A DNA stretch of 64,000 nt from Salipiger abyssi (GTDB lineage: Bacteria; Pseudomonadota; Alphaproteobacteria; Rhodobacterales; Rhodobacteraceae). The notes under the pieces were generated by a model, which was not told the origin of the DNA, did no database searches, and saw only the letters and a list, made by a program, of their open reading frames with translations. Every line of letters begins with the position of its first letter. Position 1 is the first letter of the stretch. Made by a program: the position numbers and the translations under genes. The stretch covers positions 186,001 to 250,000 of the forward strand of contig NZ_CP015093.1 in the NCBI RefSeq assembly GCF_001975705.1. Direction: 5' to 3'. Positions 52,171 through 59,996 of the stretch are shown here, piece after piece.

Positions 52171-52614
52171 TCATGCCGCATCCCCTTTCCGCACGCCCAT
52201 CATCGCCTTGAGCCTTGCCATGGCTCCCGCGGTCAGGTCGTGCACATCGGCCAACTCGGCATAGGCCCTGGCCACCGCCTGCGGATCGTCCGGATTGGCT
52301 TCGAACTCGGCCAGCGCCGTGACCCCTTCGGTCGCCTCGCGCAGCATGTCGAGATGACAGGCCAGCTCAGACCGCGCCGGCCCGCCGGTGACCTCGCGGC
52401 TGCGCATGTTGAGAAACGGATACCGGCCCGAGGCGTTCTCAAGCGCGCTCGCCCAGGCATAGGGCACCTCCGCATGCCCGTTCTGCACCTTCGAGATCGT
52501 GCCCCGCGACACCGTGTGCCCGACCGCCGCCTCTATCGCCGCCGCCGCCGCGTCGACACCGCCGACCGCCTTGACCAGCTCTCCGAACATGTGGGCCCGT
52601 AGCAGGATGCTCAT
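52171..52614 (-). CDS. phage regulatory protein with Cro/C1-type HTH
   Basis: A 147-aa protein. The HTH-like part is in the N-terminal third: AAAIEAAVGHTVSRGTISKVQNG (about residues 23-45), and the rest is helical with acidic residues. It is the second gene after the Cro-like gene in the early minus-strand operon, where lambda has cII, so it may be a CII-like activator. AAACCCCTTTTTC upstream encodes AAGGGGTTT, a site close to ATG 52614. Confidence 0.7.
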   Translation of the reverse strand: MSILLRAHMFGELVKAVGGVDAAAAAIEAAVGHTVSRGTISKVQNGHAEVPYAWASALENASGRYPFLNMRSREVTGGPARSELACHLDMLREATEGVTALAEFEANPDDPQAVARAYAELADVHDLTAGAMARLKAMMGVRKGDAA

Positions 52615-52683
52615 GGGAAACCCCTTTTTCTTGGTGTTGCGTCGGCGCTGCCCCATGGTCGAGGCATGGGACAGCGAGGGGAT

Positions 52684-52914
52684 TCAGGCGGCGCCATCGA
52701 CCGGCGGCATGAAATCGGCGGGTGTGAGCTCGACGCCGTTCTCGCGTGCTACCTCCATCAGGCGGGGGACATGACGGTAAGGGATAAGCCCGTTGGTGCC
52801 GCCCCGCTCGCGCGGAGCCTGCCACATCGACACACGCGTGCGGTGAATGCCAATCGCTGCGGCGACCGCTGTAGGCCCTCCGAGGGCCGAAATGATGCTG
52901 CTTGCCGGTTCCAT
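52684..52914 (-). CDS. Cro-like HTH repressor
   Basis: A 76-aa YdaS/Cro-type DNA-binding protein: HTH ALGGPTAVAAAIGIHRTRVSMW (about residues 10-31). It is divergent from the CI gene with the operators between them, which is the position of cro. It probably represses the repressor gene on induction and starts the minus-strand early operon. Confidence 0.85.
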   Translation of the reverse strand: MEPASSIISALGGPTAVAAAIGIHRTRVSMWQAPRERGGTNGLIPYRHVPRLMEVARENGVELTPADFMPPVDGAA

Positions 52915-52923
52915 GGCACGTTG

Positions 52924-52996
52924 GTAGCGATTTTAGCTACAATCAGCAAGACGCAATGTAGCGATTTTCGTTACAGATGATGTTCGCATGTAGCGA
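52924..52996. promoter_or_regulatory. right operator cluster between cro-like and cI genes
   Basis: O1 GTAGCGATTTTAGCTAC (52924-52940) and O2 TGTAGCGATTTTCGTTACA (52957-52975) are near-perfect inverted repeats; a half-site TGTAGCGA lies at 52989-52996. They are 33 and 32 bp apart start to start. They overlap the start region of the cI gene and the 5' side of the cro-like gene. Confidence 0.85.
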
Positions 52997-53012
52997 TATT
53001 CTGTTCGCCGAC

Positions 53013-53663
53013 ATGATCGCGCGAACACCCATCTCCACGCCGCTGAATGAGTGGCTCATCCAAGCCCTTGATTTCTCGGGCATGAGCCAATCTGCACTTG
53101 CAGAACGCCTTGATGCGGTCGTGCCGAAGAAAGTGGATCGCTCAACCGTTAACAAAATGGCCCTCGGAAAGCGCGCAATCTCTGCAGAAGAGCTCCTTAG
53201 GATTGCCGAGATCACAGGGTTTGACGTGCCTGGTGAGATACCCTCCACACCGACCATCGCCATCGCCGGAACGGTCGGCGCCGGAGCGCAGGTTCCAGTT
53301 TTCGACGCCTACCCTAAGGGTGGTGGGCCGCAGGTAGAATGCCCGCCAGGCCTGTCACCGCATGGCGTCGTGGCGGTCGAAATCGCAGGCGACAGCATGG
53401 AGCCCGTGTTCAGCGCGGGTGACCTGCTTTTCTATACGCGCCACACACATGACGGCGTGCCCAACGACGTGATCGGCCATCGCTGTGTTGTTGAGGATGA
53501 GGACGGCATGGGGTGGGTGAAGCAGGTAAAACCCGGCGACGAACCGGGCCTGTTTCATCTGATTTCTTTGAACCCCGGGGCAAACACGATGTGGAACAAG
53601 GGCTTGAAGTGGGCGGCGAGGGTACGGCTGCACTGGCCGGCCGAGCTTGCAAGAAAGATCTAA
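53013..53663 (+). CDS. CI-type repressor with S24 peptidase domain
   Basis: A 216-aa lysogeny repressor. The N-terminal HTH is MSQSALAERLDAVVPKKVDRSTVNKM (two helices, about residues 24-50). The C-terminal S24 domain has the serine in IAGDSMEPVF (about residues 128-137), the lysine in GWVKQVKPGD, and a candidate Ala-Gly self-cleavage site (VGAGAQ) before it. RecA-induced cleavage would give SOS induction. No Shine-Dalgarno site precedes 53013 or the alternative ATG 52977; leaderless translation, as for lambda cI, is possible. Confidence 0.92.
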   Translation: MIARTPISTPLNEWLIQALDFSGMSQSALAERLDAVVPKKVDRSTVNKMALGKRAISAEELLRIAEITGFDVPGEIPSTPTIAIAGTVGAGAQVPVFDAYPKGGGPQVECPPGLSPHGVVAVEIAGDSMEPVFSAGDLLFYTRHTHDGVPNDVIGHRCVVEDEDGMGWVKQVKPGDEPGLFHLISLNPGANTMWNKGLKWAARVRLHWPAELARKI

Positions 53664-53676
53664 AGCGTAGCGCGAT

Positions 53677-54204
53677 GTGAAACTGGTATGGCGAAAGGTG
53701 CCGAACATCTTGAAATCAGCACGCCCTCAGCTTTGGAAGAAGCAACCCAAGGCGGTTATCAAAGATACCGGCTGGAAGTCGGGAGCCATCCCCCCACGTA
53801 ACGCACCGATCTTCGTAAGAAGCAAACCTCTGCCGCCCGCGTGGCGATGGCGATCACTAGCCCTGAAACTACCAGATCAGTCAGAGGCGCACTGCCTGTT
53901 TGAAGTCGCGCCAACGTTCGATAAGTGGAAGGCCTTGTTGATGGTGCCGGCAGAAGGAGGAGAATGGTCAGCGATTATTCGCCTAGAAGACCAACCACGT
54001 CAGTCAGGTCTTCACGTTCATGTGGCATGTGATGGAACTCTGACGCCCGGACCACGATCTATTGATCTGCCGGATAGACTTCCTGAACACGGAAAATATC
54101 ACAGGAGGCAGAGAACTTGGACACCAACGACGTTCTTCCACACCGCTTGCGATTTTCTTGCTATCCTGACTGATGAGCAACCCGGTCTCTTTGATGAAAT
54201 CTGA
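53677..54204 (+). CDS. hypothetical protein in the repressor operon, partner of the DUF1828-like protein
   Basis: A 175-aa protein beginning at GTG 53677, 13 bases after the repressor stop, so it is almost certainly cotranscribed with cI and expressed in the lysogen. It has a beta-rich middle (APIFVRSKPLPPAWRWRSLA, SAIIRLEDQPRQSGLHVHVA) and HVHV and FHTACDFLAIL segments. It overlaps the next gene by 32 bases. Lysogenically expressed genes here usually give immunity or exclusion functions; none is recognised. Confidence 0.6.
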   Translation: MKLVWRKVPNILKSARPQLWKKQPKAVIKDTGWKSGAIPPRNAPIFVRSKPLPPAWRWRSLALKLPDQSEAHCLFEVAPTFDKWKALLMVPAEGGEWSAIIRLEDQPRQSGLHVHVACDGTLTPGPRSIDLPDRLPEHGKYHRRQRTWTPTTFFHTACDFLAILTDEQPGLFDEI

Positions 54205-54967
54205 CGAACTCAAAAACCTAATTTGTCGCGAGTTTTGCGGCGGACTGTCGGTGTCTACGGTGCCGGCAGGATTTGCTGTGTCTACAGATGTTGCAAAGTC
54301 ATTTGGCGACCCCATCAGCTTCTACCTTTCAGAGGCCAATGGTGAGTTCACCGTCGAAGATGATGGCGACTTCATCGCCACTGCTATCGCTTCGGGGACA
54401 TTTACGGACACAGGAACAAGAGCATCTGTACTCGATGCAATGCTGGAAGAGCATGGTTCTTATTTAGACCGTGACAGCTGCCAAATCAGACGGGAACCGA
54501 TCGCTGGCGAAGGTCCAGCTCGCGCAGCATTGAGCTTCCTTTCCGCCATGATCAGGGCACGAGATATCCTGCTGCTCAACCGTGAGAATGTTGCCTCCAC
54601 CTTTGCTGACGATGTGCGGAGCGCCATAAAAGAGAATTTCGGCAACGACTACGTGATCGAAGATGAAACTGAAGCAGACAATCCTGCAGACGTTCTACTG
54701 AAAAGTAAACGCACAGGGCTTCGAGCTGCCCTCATCTATGCAGCAAACTCAAACGAGAAACTTATGGCCGCGCTGTTGCGGCACCAAGAACGCGAAGACG
54801 ATGAGGCCCCCGTGATCGCAGTGGTTTCAGGTCTAAACAAAGGCGGGGTATCCACTCGCCGATTTGAGATGGCACAAAATAGAGGCCTGCTTATGCCCTT
54901 CTTCTCATCCGGGCCGAAGCAGGCGATCAACTACATACGCGACCACGTCAGGGCTGACGCAGCATAA
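54173..54967 (+). CDS. DUF1828/DUF1829-like protein, candidate exclusion or defence component
   Basis: A 264-aa protein. Residues about 30-120 resemble DUF1828 (GGLSVSTVPAGFAVSTDVAKSF, then FTVEDDGDFIATA), and the C-terminal half (about 130-260) resembles DUF1829. Biochemical function is unknown. The two-gene unit lies between cI and the second operator cluster, i.e. in the lysogenic transcript. Codon use is less GC-rich than in neighbouring genes, which suggests later acquisition. Confidence 0.65.
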   Translation: MSNPVSLMKSDELKNLICREFCGGLSVSTVPAGFAVSTDVAKSFGDPISFYLSEANGEFTVEDDGDFIATAIASGTFTDTGTRASVLDAMLEEHGSYLDRDSCQIRREPIAGEGPARAALSFLSAMIRARDILLLNRENVASTFADDVRSAIKENFGNDYVIEDETEADNPADVLLKSKRTGLRAALIYAANSNEKLMAALLRHQEREDDEAPVIAVVSGLNKGGVSTRRFEMAQNRGLLMPFFSSGPKQAINYIRDHVRADAA

Positions 54968-55056
54968 ACCCACCCAAGATCAACCTGAGCTGAACCCACG
55001 CCAGGCGCTTCTGTCAGCCGCAACGCCGGCAGGACTATTAAAGCCCTCAAGCAGAA

Positions 55057-55109
55057 TGTAGCGAATTTTACTACAACGCCCCTTGCGAATTGTAGCGATT
55101 TTCGCTACT
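55057..55109. promoter_or_regulatory. left operator cluster and early promoter of the int operon
   Basis: TGTAGCGAATTTTACTACA (55057-55075) and TGTAGCGATTTTCGCTACT (55091-55109) match the operators near cI. The second lies inside the spacer of a possible promoter: TTGCGA (55084-55089) and TACTAC (55107-55112). Binding of the repressor would shut off the plus-strand early operon. Confidence 0.8.
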
Positions 55110-55171
55110 ACCCTTCATCACCCCGCCGAAGACGCCTCCGGCTGATCGCGGGCTCAGAGATGGAGGACACA

Positions 55172-55501
55172 ATGCTTCACCCCACACGTTTCGCCGGCCT
55201 GTCCCGCATGGTGACCACGCCGGACCTGGTCTTTCACAGCCCCGTCGCCGTGCAGGACGCCTGGTTGCAGCTCAAGGAAGAGCAGCGCCGCGAAGACGGC
55301 AGCTCGGCGCGCATCGAGGGGCGCCATGCCGCCCGGCTCGAAGCCTATCCGAGCCACTATCCGGCGCCGCAGCGCCCCAACGAGGTGGACGCGGCGCGCG
55401 TCGCCGCTCTGCCCTCCATCCGCGCCGCTGTCGATGCGCACAAAAACCGTCGCGGCATGATCGCCCGCATGATGGGGCGCGGCGATGGAGGCGCCGCATG
55501 A
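55172..55501 (+). CDS. early-operon hypothetical protein
   Basis: A 109-aa charged protein, first of the plus-strand early operon. The start at ATG 55172 is supported by GGAGG upstream. It contains PTRFAGLSRMVTTPDLVFHSP and a helical, arginine-rich end. Under the control of the left operators. No function recognised. Confidence 0.65.
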   Translation: MLHPTRFAGLSRMVTTPDLVFHSPVAVQDAWLQLKEEQRREDGSSARIEGRHAARLEAYPSHYPAPQRPNEVDAARVAALPSIRAAVDAHKNRRGMIARMMGRGDGGAA

Positions 55502-55707
55502 GCGCCGTGACGATCCAGAGCGTGCTGGCCGAAATCGACGAGATCACCGATCTGCGCGACCGGGCGCGGGCGGCAGCCGCCAGCGCGTCCGGCCCGGCGG
55601 CGCTGGTCTTTCACGCCATTGCCAGCGACGCCGATACCCGCCTCCGCGCCCTGCGCCGCAGCTCGCGCAGGGTCGGGCACCAAGCCATAGCAGAGGGAGC
55701 ATTGTGA
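55498..55707 (+). CDS. small early-operon protein
   Basis: A 69-aa helical, alanine/arginine-rich protein. ATGA overlap with the gene upstream indicates coupling; no domain recognised. Confidence 0.55.
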   Translation: MSAVTIQSVLAEIDEITDLRDRARAAAASASGPAALVFHAIASDADTRLRALRRSSRRVGHQAIAEGAL

Positions 55708-55955
55708 TGAAAAACAAGCTCACGGATCTCAACAATCACCTGTTCGCCCAGCTCGAACGACTGTCAATCGAAGAACTCAGCGCCGAAGCCATAGAGCAGG
55801 AGGTGAAGCGGACGGAGGCTATCGTAAAGGTGGCCGATCAAATCACCGGCAATGCCGACCTCCAACTCAAAGCCGCAAAGCTCTTCGCGGAGCATGGCCA
55901 GGGCGTTCTTCCGATGCTGCCCCAGATCGGCAACAACAAGGGAGACGATGCATGA
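55707..55955 (+). CDS. small early-operon protein, helical
   Basis: An 82-aa acidic/basic helical protein (MKNKLTDLNNHLFAQLERL). The start ATG 55707 follows GAGGGAGC. Its end overlaps the HNH gene start (ATGA). Proteins of this kind are common before phage homing-type HNH genes; function unknown. Confidence 0.6.
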   Translation: MKNKLTDLNNHLFAQLERLSIEELSAEAIEQEVKRTEAIVKVADQITGNADLQLKAAKLFAEHGQGVLPMLPQIGNNKGDDA

Positions 55956-56593
55956 AGGGTCGCCCCATCGAATACAGCGATGCGGAACTGTTCTGGATTC
56001 ACGACAACCACACGCGCCCGCGCCGCGAGGCGCATGCCGAGTTCGTCGATCTATGGGAACGCCCGGATGTTTCGCTGACGAACTTCAACAGCCTCTGCAA
56101 GCGCAAGGGCTGGATGACGGGCCGCACCGGTTGCTTCGAGAAAGGCCAGGAACCGCCGAACAAAGGACGGAAAGGACATTGCGCACCAGGGAGCGAAAAA
56201 GGCTGGTTCAAGAAAGGCGAACGGCGCGGGCGCGCGGTCAAGCTCTACAAACCCATCGGCACTGAGCGCATTAGCAAAGACGGCTATATCGAGCGCAAGA
56301 TCCATGACGACATGCCGCTACAGTCGCGCTGGCGTGCCGTCCACCTGATACGATGGGAAGAGGCCCATGGCGCTCTTCCCGAGGGTCACTGTCTGAAGTG
56401 CCTGGACGGCGACAAGAGCAACACAGCTCCAGAGAATTGGGAGGCGATCCCACGCGCCCTCCTGCCGAGACTCTCCGGAGGGCGCTGGTATCGGGGATAC
56501 GATGAGCTTGAACCGGAAGTGCGTCAGATGGCGCTTGCTACGGCAAAGCTCGACCACGCCGCGAGGAAGCAGAAGCGCCGGAGGAAGAGCTGA
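55952..56593 (+). CDS. HNH endonuclease of the homing type
   Basis: A 213-aa HNH nuclease: N-terminal DNA-binding motifs (FNSLCKRKGWMTGRTGCFEKG), then an HNH_3 core VHLIRWEEAHGALPEGHCLKCLDGDKSN with the conserved His-Asn pattern, and NWEAIPRALLPRL. It is a free-standing nuclease gene of the kind often inserted in phage early regions. The function for the phage is unclear. Confidence 0.85.
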   Translation: MKGRPIEYSDAELFWIHDNHTRPRREAHAEFVDLWERPDVSLTNFNSLCKRKGWMTGRTGCFEKGQEPPNKGRKGHCAPGSEKGWFKKGERRGRAVKLYKPIGTERISKDGYIERKIHDDMPLQSRWRAVHLIRWEEAHGALPEGHCLKCLDGDKSNTAPENWEAIPRALLPRLSGGRWYRGYDELEPEVRQMALATAKLDHAARKQKRRRKS

Positions 56594-56781
56594 TGGCCAA
56601 AACTGCCGCACCATCCATGCCAACCCCGCGCCAGATCGCGGATGCACTCGATGCCGTCAGAGCGCTAAATCCCGGCGCTCGCATCGTCTCCGTCGGACCG
56701 GACGGGGTGAAATTCGACTATGCCCAAGACGAAAATCAGGGCAACAAGGTCACGACGCTCAAGCGATACGGTGAAAAATGA
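56593..56781 (+). CDS. small hypothetical protein before int
   Basis: A 62-aa protein (TPRQIADALDAVRALNPGAR, then a beta-rich VSVGPDGVKFDYAQ) overlapping the integrase gene by 4 bases. Its position directly upstream of int, like an excisionase, is suggestive, but no HTH is evident. Confidence 0.55.
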   Translation: MAKTAAPSMPTPRQIADALDAVRALNPGARIVSVGPDGVKFDYAQDENQGNKVTTLKRYGEK

Positions 56782-57869
56782 CCCCCCCGAACCCCTTCCC
56801 CGGCTGGTATTCCGAGACCCTGCCGTCTGGCAACATCCGGCATATCGTCCGCATGAAGGGGAAGAAGGCGAAAAAGATCACCGTTCCAGTCGGCCCGGAT
56901 CACCCGGACTTTCTAGAGCACTACCGCGCCGCCCGCGTCGGTGAGAAATGGGAGGGGGCGCCAGTCGCCATACAGGCGCCCCGCGAAAGCCTGGATTGGC
57001 TGCGCGAGAAGTACCTCGCCCACCTGACGCGCATGGTCGATGGCGGCAACGCAAGCCCCGCCACGCTAAAGCAACGCCGCAGCCTGCTCACGCGCCTTTG
57101 CGACGAGCTGGACGACGACGGTGACCGCTACGGGGATCTGCATCTGGACCTTCCGACGCACGCCCTTGTGCGTGTCAGGAACGCCCGCGCCGCGACCCCA
57201 GCCGAAGCTGACAACATGATGAAGGCGGCGAAGGCGATGTACAAATTCGCCATTGAGATAGGCGCGGCTGAGATGAACCCCGCCGAGGGCGTGGGAAAGA
57301 TCCACAAGAGCAAGGGCGGAACAAAGCCATGGACCGCCGACGACATGCGCCAGTTTGCCGAGACGCACCGGCCCGGCTCTACTGCCTTCCTGTGGCTGAC
57401 CCTCGCGATGTTCACCGGGGCTCGCATTGGGGATCTGTGCATCCTTGGCCGCTCGCATGAGGTGACGCGCAACGGAATCGTGCGACTTGAATGGCAGCCG
57501 GGGAAAAAGGGCAGCGCGCCCGTGTCTCTGCCGATCCTGCCGCCGCTTCTCCGAACGATCCGGGCAATGCCGGTGATCGGCCCGGCCTACCTGCTGTCGG
57601 AGCGCGGCAAACCCTTCAAAAACGTCGAGACGCTGCGGACGCGGGTTCGCCGTTGGTGCGACGACGCCGGCCTGCCCGAGAGGTCGTCCCACGGTGTACG
57701 CAAGGGAATGGCGACGATGCTTGCCGAGGCTGGCGTTAATGACCAGCAGATCGGCGCGGTGCTGGCTCATACCCAGCCATCGACCACCCGGATATACACC
57801 GCGAAAGCGCAGCGCGGGATGCTTTCCGAGCAAGCCCTCGCGACCATCGCTGACATTGAGTGGGGATAA
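56778..57869 (+). CDS. int: prophage tyrosine recombinase (integrase)
   Basis: A 363-aa site-specific recombinase. The N-terminal arm-binding and core-binding regions span about 1-170, and the catalytic domain has Arg in FTGARIGDL (about residue 215), the HxxR box in SSHGVRKG, His in LAHTQPSTT (about residue 331) and the nucleophile Tyr in RIYTAK (about residue 339). Full length for the family. It is the last gene before attR, transcribed toward it, and the GTGGGGCAC repeats flank its end. Confidence 0.95.
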   Translation: MTPPNPFPGWYSETLPSGNIRHIVRMKGKKAKKITVPVGPDHPDFLEHYRAARVGEKWEGAPVAIQAPRESLDWLREKYLAHLTRMVDGGNASPATLKQRRSLLTRLCDELDDDGDRYGDLHLDLPTHALVRVRNARAATPAEADNMMKAAKAMYKFAIEIGAAEMNPAEGVGKIHKSKGGTKPWTADDMRQFAETHRPGSTAFLWLTLAMFTGARIGDLCILGRSHEVTRNGIVRLEWQPGKKGSAPVSLPILPPLLRTIRAMPVIGPAYLLSERGKPFKNVETLRTRVRRWCDDAGLPERSSHGVRKGMATMLAEAGVNDQQIGAVLAHTQPSTTRIYTAKAQRGMLSEQALATIADIEWG

Positions 57870-57874
57870 AAACC

Positions 57875-57938
57875 GTGGGGCACCCCTATTCTAACCCATT
57901 GATTCGAAAGGGGCGGAATAAGGCGATCCGTGGGGCAC
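57875..57938. promoter_or_regulatory. right arm-type integrase sites (two GTGGGGCAC)
   Basis: GTGGGGCAC at 57875-57883 and 57930-57938, 44-107 bases from the attR core, match the inverted pair at 16023-16052 beside attL. The core itself contains GTGGGGGCACC, one base longer. Likely integrase arm-binding sites. Confidence 0.65.
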
Positions 57939-57981
57939 CCGCATGTTGAAAACGTTTGGAAAAATCGCAAACAGGGTGCGC

Positions 57982-57997
57982 CGTGTGGGGGCACCAA
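57982..57997 (+). repeat. attR core, 16-bp direct repeat
   Basis: Exact copy of the tRNA-Thr 3' end (15964-15979). Confidence 0.9.
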
Positions 57998-58388
57998 ATC
58001 GCCTGAAATCATTAGGTTTTTTGCCGAGAGGGGCCAGTCGAGGGGCCTTTGGCTCATTTGGTGGTCCTTCGCGCAGGGCGACACCTCTCGATCATTTCAC
58101 CGAGCTCAATCTGCAAGGCTGCAGCCCAGCGCCAGGGGCACGAGTACACTTCCAAGTGTTGGGTCGCCCCTGCGCTGATCCGTTTGCCATTGGTCCGCTC
58201 GCCACGGCCCGTCACATGCGTCATTCGCTTAAAGCCCTTGCGAAGGTCGGTCCGATGCAGGTCACAACCGAGGGCAAGCTTCGCGCCTGACGGCGCTCGC
58301 GACCACCACACCCGACATCGGTTCCGCTACATTTACGGACCGGCCCAGCACAAATTCGAATCACTCAATCCTGTTCTGGTTCACAAAT
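57998..58388. other. noncoding stretch beyond attR
   Basis: About 390 bp with only weak, unsupported reading frames. It is followed by a promoter-like region at 58389-58418. This would be the original sequence after tRNA-Thr, or the end of a second element. Nothing else recognised. Confidence 0.4.
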
Positions 58389-58418
58389 CTTGACATTAGT
58401 CAAGATGTATGTTATTGA
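58389..58418 (+). promoter_or_regulatory. sigma70-type promoter overlapped by a palindrome
   Basis: TTGACA (58390-58395), 17-base spacer, TATTGA (58413-58418). CTTGACATTAGTCAAG (58389-58404) is a perfect 6-bp-arm inverted repeat covering the -35 box, so a repressor site is likely. It precedes the small TTG-start gene by about 85 bp. Confidence 0.65.
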
Positions 58419-58503
58419 TCGTGATGCAGGTTGAATTGAGGGCGGGGTCCTCAGTCAGCCGATCTCCTCACATCAACAACGACCTGACTAGCAGGATACA
58501 CCC

Positions 58504-58752
58504 TTGGACCGCCTTTACATCAAACACGACGACGCCGCCGCTGCGCTCGGCTGGCAGCCGAACGAACTTCGCATCCTTCGCCGCCTAATGGACTGCCCAC
58601 TGGCACAGCGCCGCGTCAGCGGCAGCAAAGCACTGCAATTCGAAGTCGGCCCTCTGATCGAATGGCTCGGCCTCGTACTGCCCCGGTTTTCGCCAGTGCG
58701 GGAGCAGCGCATCCTTGAAGCGGCGCGTCCAGCGACCGCCCTCAGCTCCTGA
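58504..58752 (+). CDS. small DNA-binding-like protein of the second element
   Basis: An 82-aa protein starting at TTG 58504 with AGCAGGA upstream. It has an N-terminal segment (YIKHDDAAAALGWQPNELRIL) that resembles a helix-turn-helix of the excisionase/AlpA kind. First gene behind the palindrome-bearing promoter. Function inferred weakly. Confidence 0.5.
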   Translation: MDRLYIKHDDAAAALGWQPNELRILRRLMDCPLAQRRVSGSKALQFEVGPLIEWLGLVLPRFSPVREQRILEAARPATALSS

Positions 58753-58769
58753 CAGAAAGAGCATAGCCA

Positions 58770-59129
58770 ATGACTAAGAGCTTGACCCACGAACAACGGC
58801 TGGCAGAAGCGCGTCAGCGTGTGCGCCTCGACCGCCACCTCGCCGACCAGGGCGTTCCCGAAGCCGCGCGCGACCACTTCCTCGCTGAGCTGACTGGGAC
58901 TGAACTGATCCGTAGCTACCTCAACGGCGCGCCGGAGCCGACCATCGACGAAATGACCAAGGCCGTCTACGCGACCGAGCAGGGCAAGCTCCTGCGTGAA
59001 ATTCTTGACGAGGCCGGGCAATTGGACGCAGCCCCGAAAGCGACGGCGCGGGAAGAGCAGCTCCGTCATTTGGCCACGCTCCCGGCTGCGAAACGGATCA
59101 CCGAAGCGCGCCGCCTCGGACTGGCTTAG
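58770..59129 (+). CDS. hypothetical protein of the second element
   Basis: A 119-aa highly charged helical protein (HEQRLAEARQRVRLDRHLAD and AKRITEARRLGLA). It sits 17 bases after the preceding gene and 4 bases before the next. No function recognised; no membrane segments. Confidence 0.55.
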   Translation: MTKSLTHEQRLAEARQRVRLDRHLADQGVPEAARDHFLAELTGTELIRSYLNGAPEPTIDEMTKAVYATEQGKLLREILDEAGQLDAAPKATAREEQLRHLATLPAAKRITEARRLGLA

Positions 59130-59133
59130 TCTC

Positions 59134-59676
59134 ATGACTCTCCACGACGAGATCGTCTCCGGCTCCGTGGAGTTGGGGGACGCTCAGCGCGAGTCTTTCG
59201 CCACCAAGGTCGCCCGTGGCGTACAGAAGCTCCGGGCCTACAAAGAGGCCTTCGGCGACATGGCTGAAGACGGCGATCTCGCAGAGGTGTCAGTCCGGAG
59301 CCGCGCCACGCGGCTGTCGCAGGTTTCCGAAGTCCGGGACCGCATTCATTTCCTTCGTCGTGAACGCGATGAGAGCGCCGCAGAGAGCCTCCCTGACCGC
59401 TGGGATGCCCGTTCTCTGGCAGATGTGGCGGTCGAGGCGACACACGCCCTGAGAGACGCTCTGCGCGTCTGTGAGGCTGATCCGAGCGTTCCGGAATCGG
59501 CCCGAAGTGCGATCCGCCGTGAAGCTGTCCGTCATGCGGGTAGGGTACATCGCGCAGGGGCGAGAGAACACGATCACACGCTCCCCCGCGACGGTAAGGT
59601 CTCGGCGGCGCTGGCCGAGACGCTGCGGGATCGGTTGACGCTATGCACCTGCGGCACAGGCAAGGAGAGGGGCTGA
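59134..59676 (+). CDS. terminase small subunit-like protein of the second element
   Basis: A 180-aa protein whose N-terminal half follows the small-terminase pattern: helix ESFATKVARGVQKLRAYKEA, then SVRSRATRLSQVSEVRDRI, corresponding to the x-A-R-x-x-A-x-R-L-x-x-x-x-x-V-R-x-x-I helix of terminase small subunits. The C-terminal half is unlike them. In satellites, such proteins redirect packaging. The similarity is moderate. Confidence 0.55.
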   Translation: MTLHDEIVSGSVELGDAQRESFATKVARGVQKLRAYKEAFGDMAEDGDLAEVSVRSRATRLSQVSEVRDRIHFLRRERDESAAESLPDRWDARSLADVAVEATHALRDALRVCEADPSVPESARSAIRREAVRHAGRVHRAGAREHDHTLPRDGKVSAALAETLRDRLTLCTCGTGKERG

Positions 59677-59996
59677 TGTCCATCGAGCGCGATCCGCACG
59701 CCAGTCTCGTTGCCGAGGCCGCTATATCGAGTCTCAAGGCCCTACGGCTGGCCGTCGATGACCTCCGTGCAGGACGCAGCATGGCCTACAGGCGCGTGGC
59801 GGAAGAAGCTGCGACCCTCGGGCAGTGCCTCGGGAAGATTGCAGCATGGCTAGACGAAATGCCGCCCGCCGAGCGCGCCGAAGGGGAAGAACGCAAGTCT
59901 GACCCGACGCTACTCGCCGCCGCCGTTCTGACGCTCGACCGGATGAAGCGACTCCAGATGTTCGGGCCTTGCCCCGCGTGCGGCGGGGTCCGATGA
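59676..59996 (+). CDS. hypothetical protein with C-terminal Cys pair
   Basis: A 106-aa helical protein ending in FGPCPACGGVR, a CxxC knuckle. ATGA-type overlap with the terminase-like gene. It may bind zinc. No family is recognised. Confidence 0.55.
   Translation: MSIERDPHASLVAEAAISSLKALRLAVDDLRAGRSMAYRRVAEEAATLGQCLGKIAAWLDEMPPAERAEGEERKSDPTLLAAAVLTLDRMKRLQMFGPCPACGGVR

Larger units (their letters stand above)
15964..57997. mobile_element. 42-kb siphovirus-type prophage integrated in tRNA-Thr
   Basis: Bounded by a 16-bp direct repeat (15964-15979 and 57982-57997). It contains every module of a temperate tailed phage: integrase, CI and Cro-like regulators with operators, helicase/primase, terminases, HK97-type head, long non-contractile tail (tube plus tape measure, no sheath), lysis genes and cargo genes. 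All structural genes appear intact, so induction may be possible. Tail genes without sheath or baseplate wedge proteins indicate a siphovirus. Confidence 0.93.

Noticed and set aside
58054-58311. Minus-strand ORF of 85 codons just beyond attR
   Set aside because: No clear start signal or domain; it may be a remnant, but nothing recognisable supports that.
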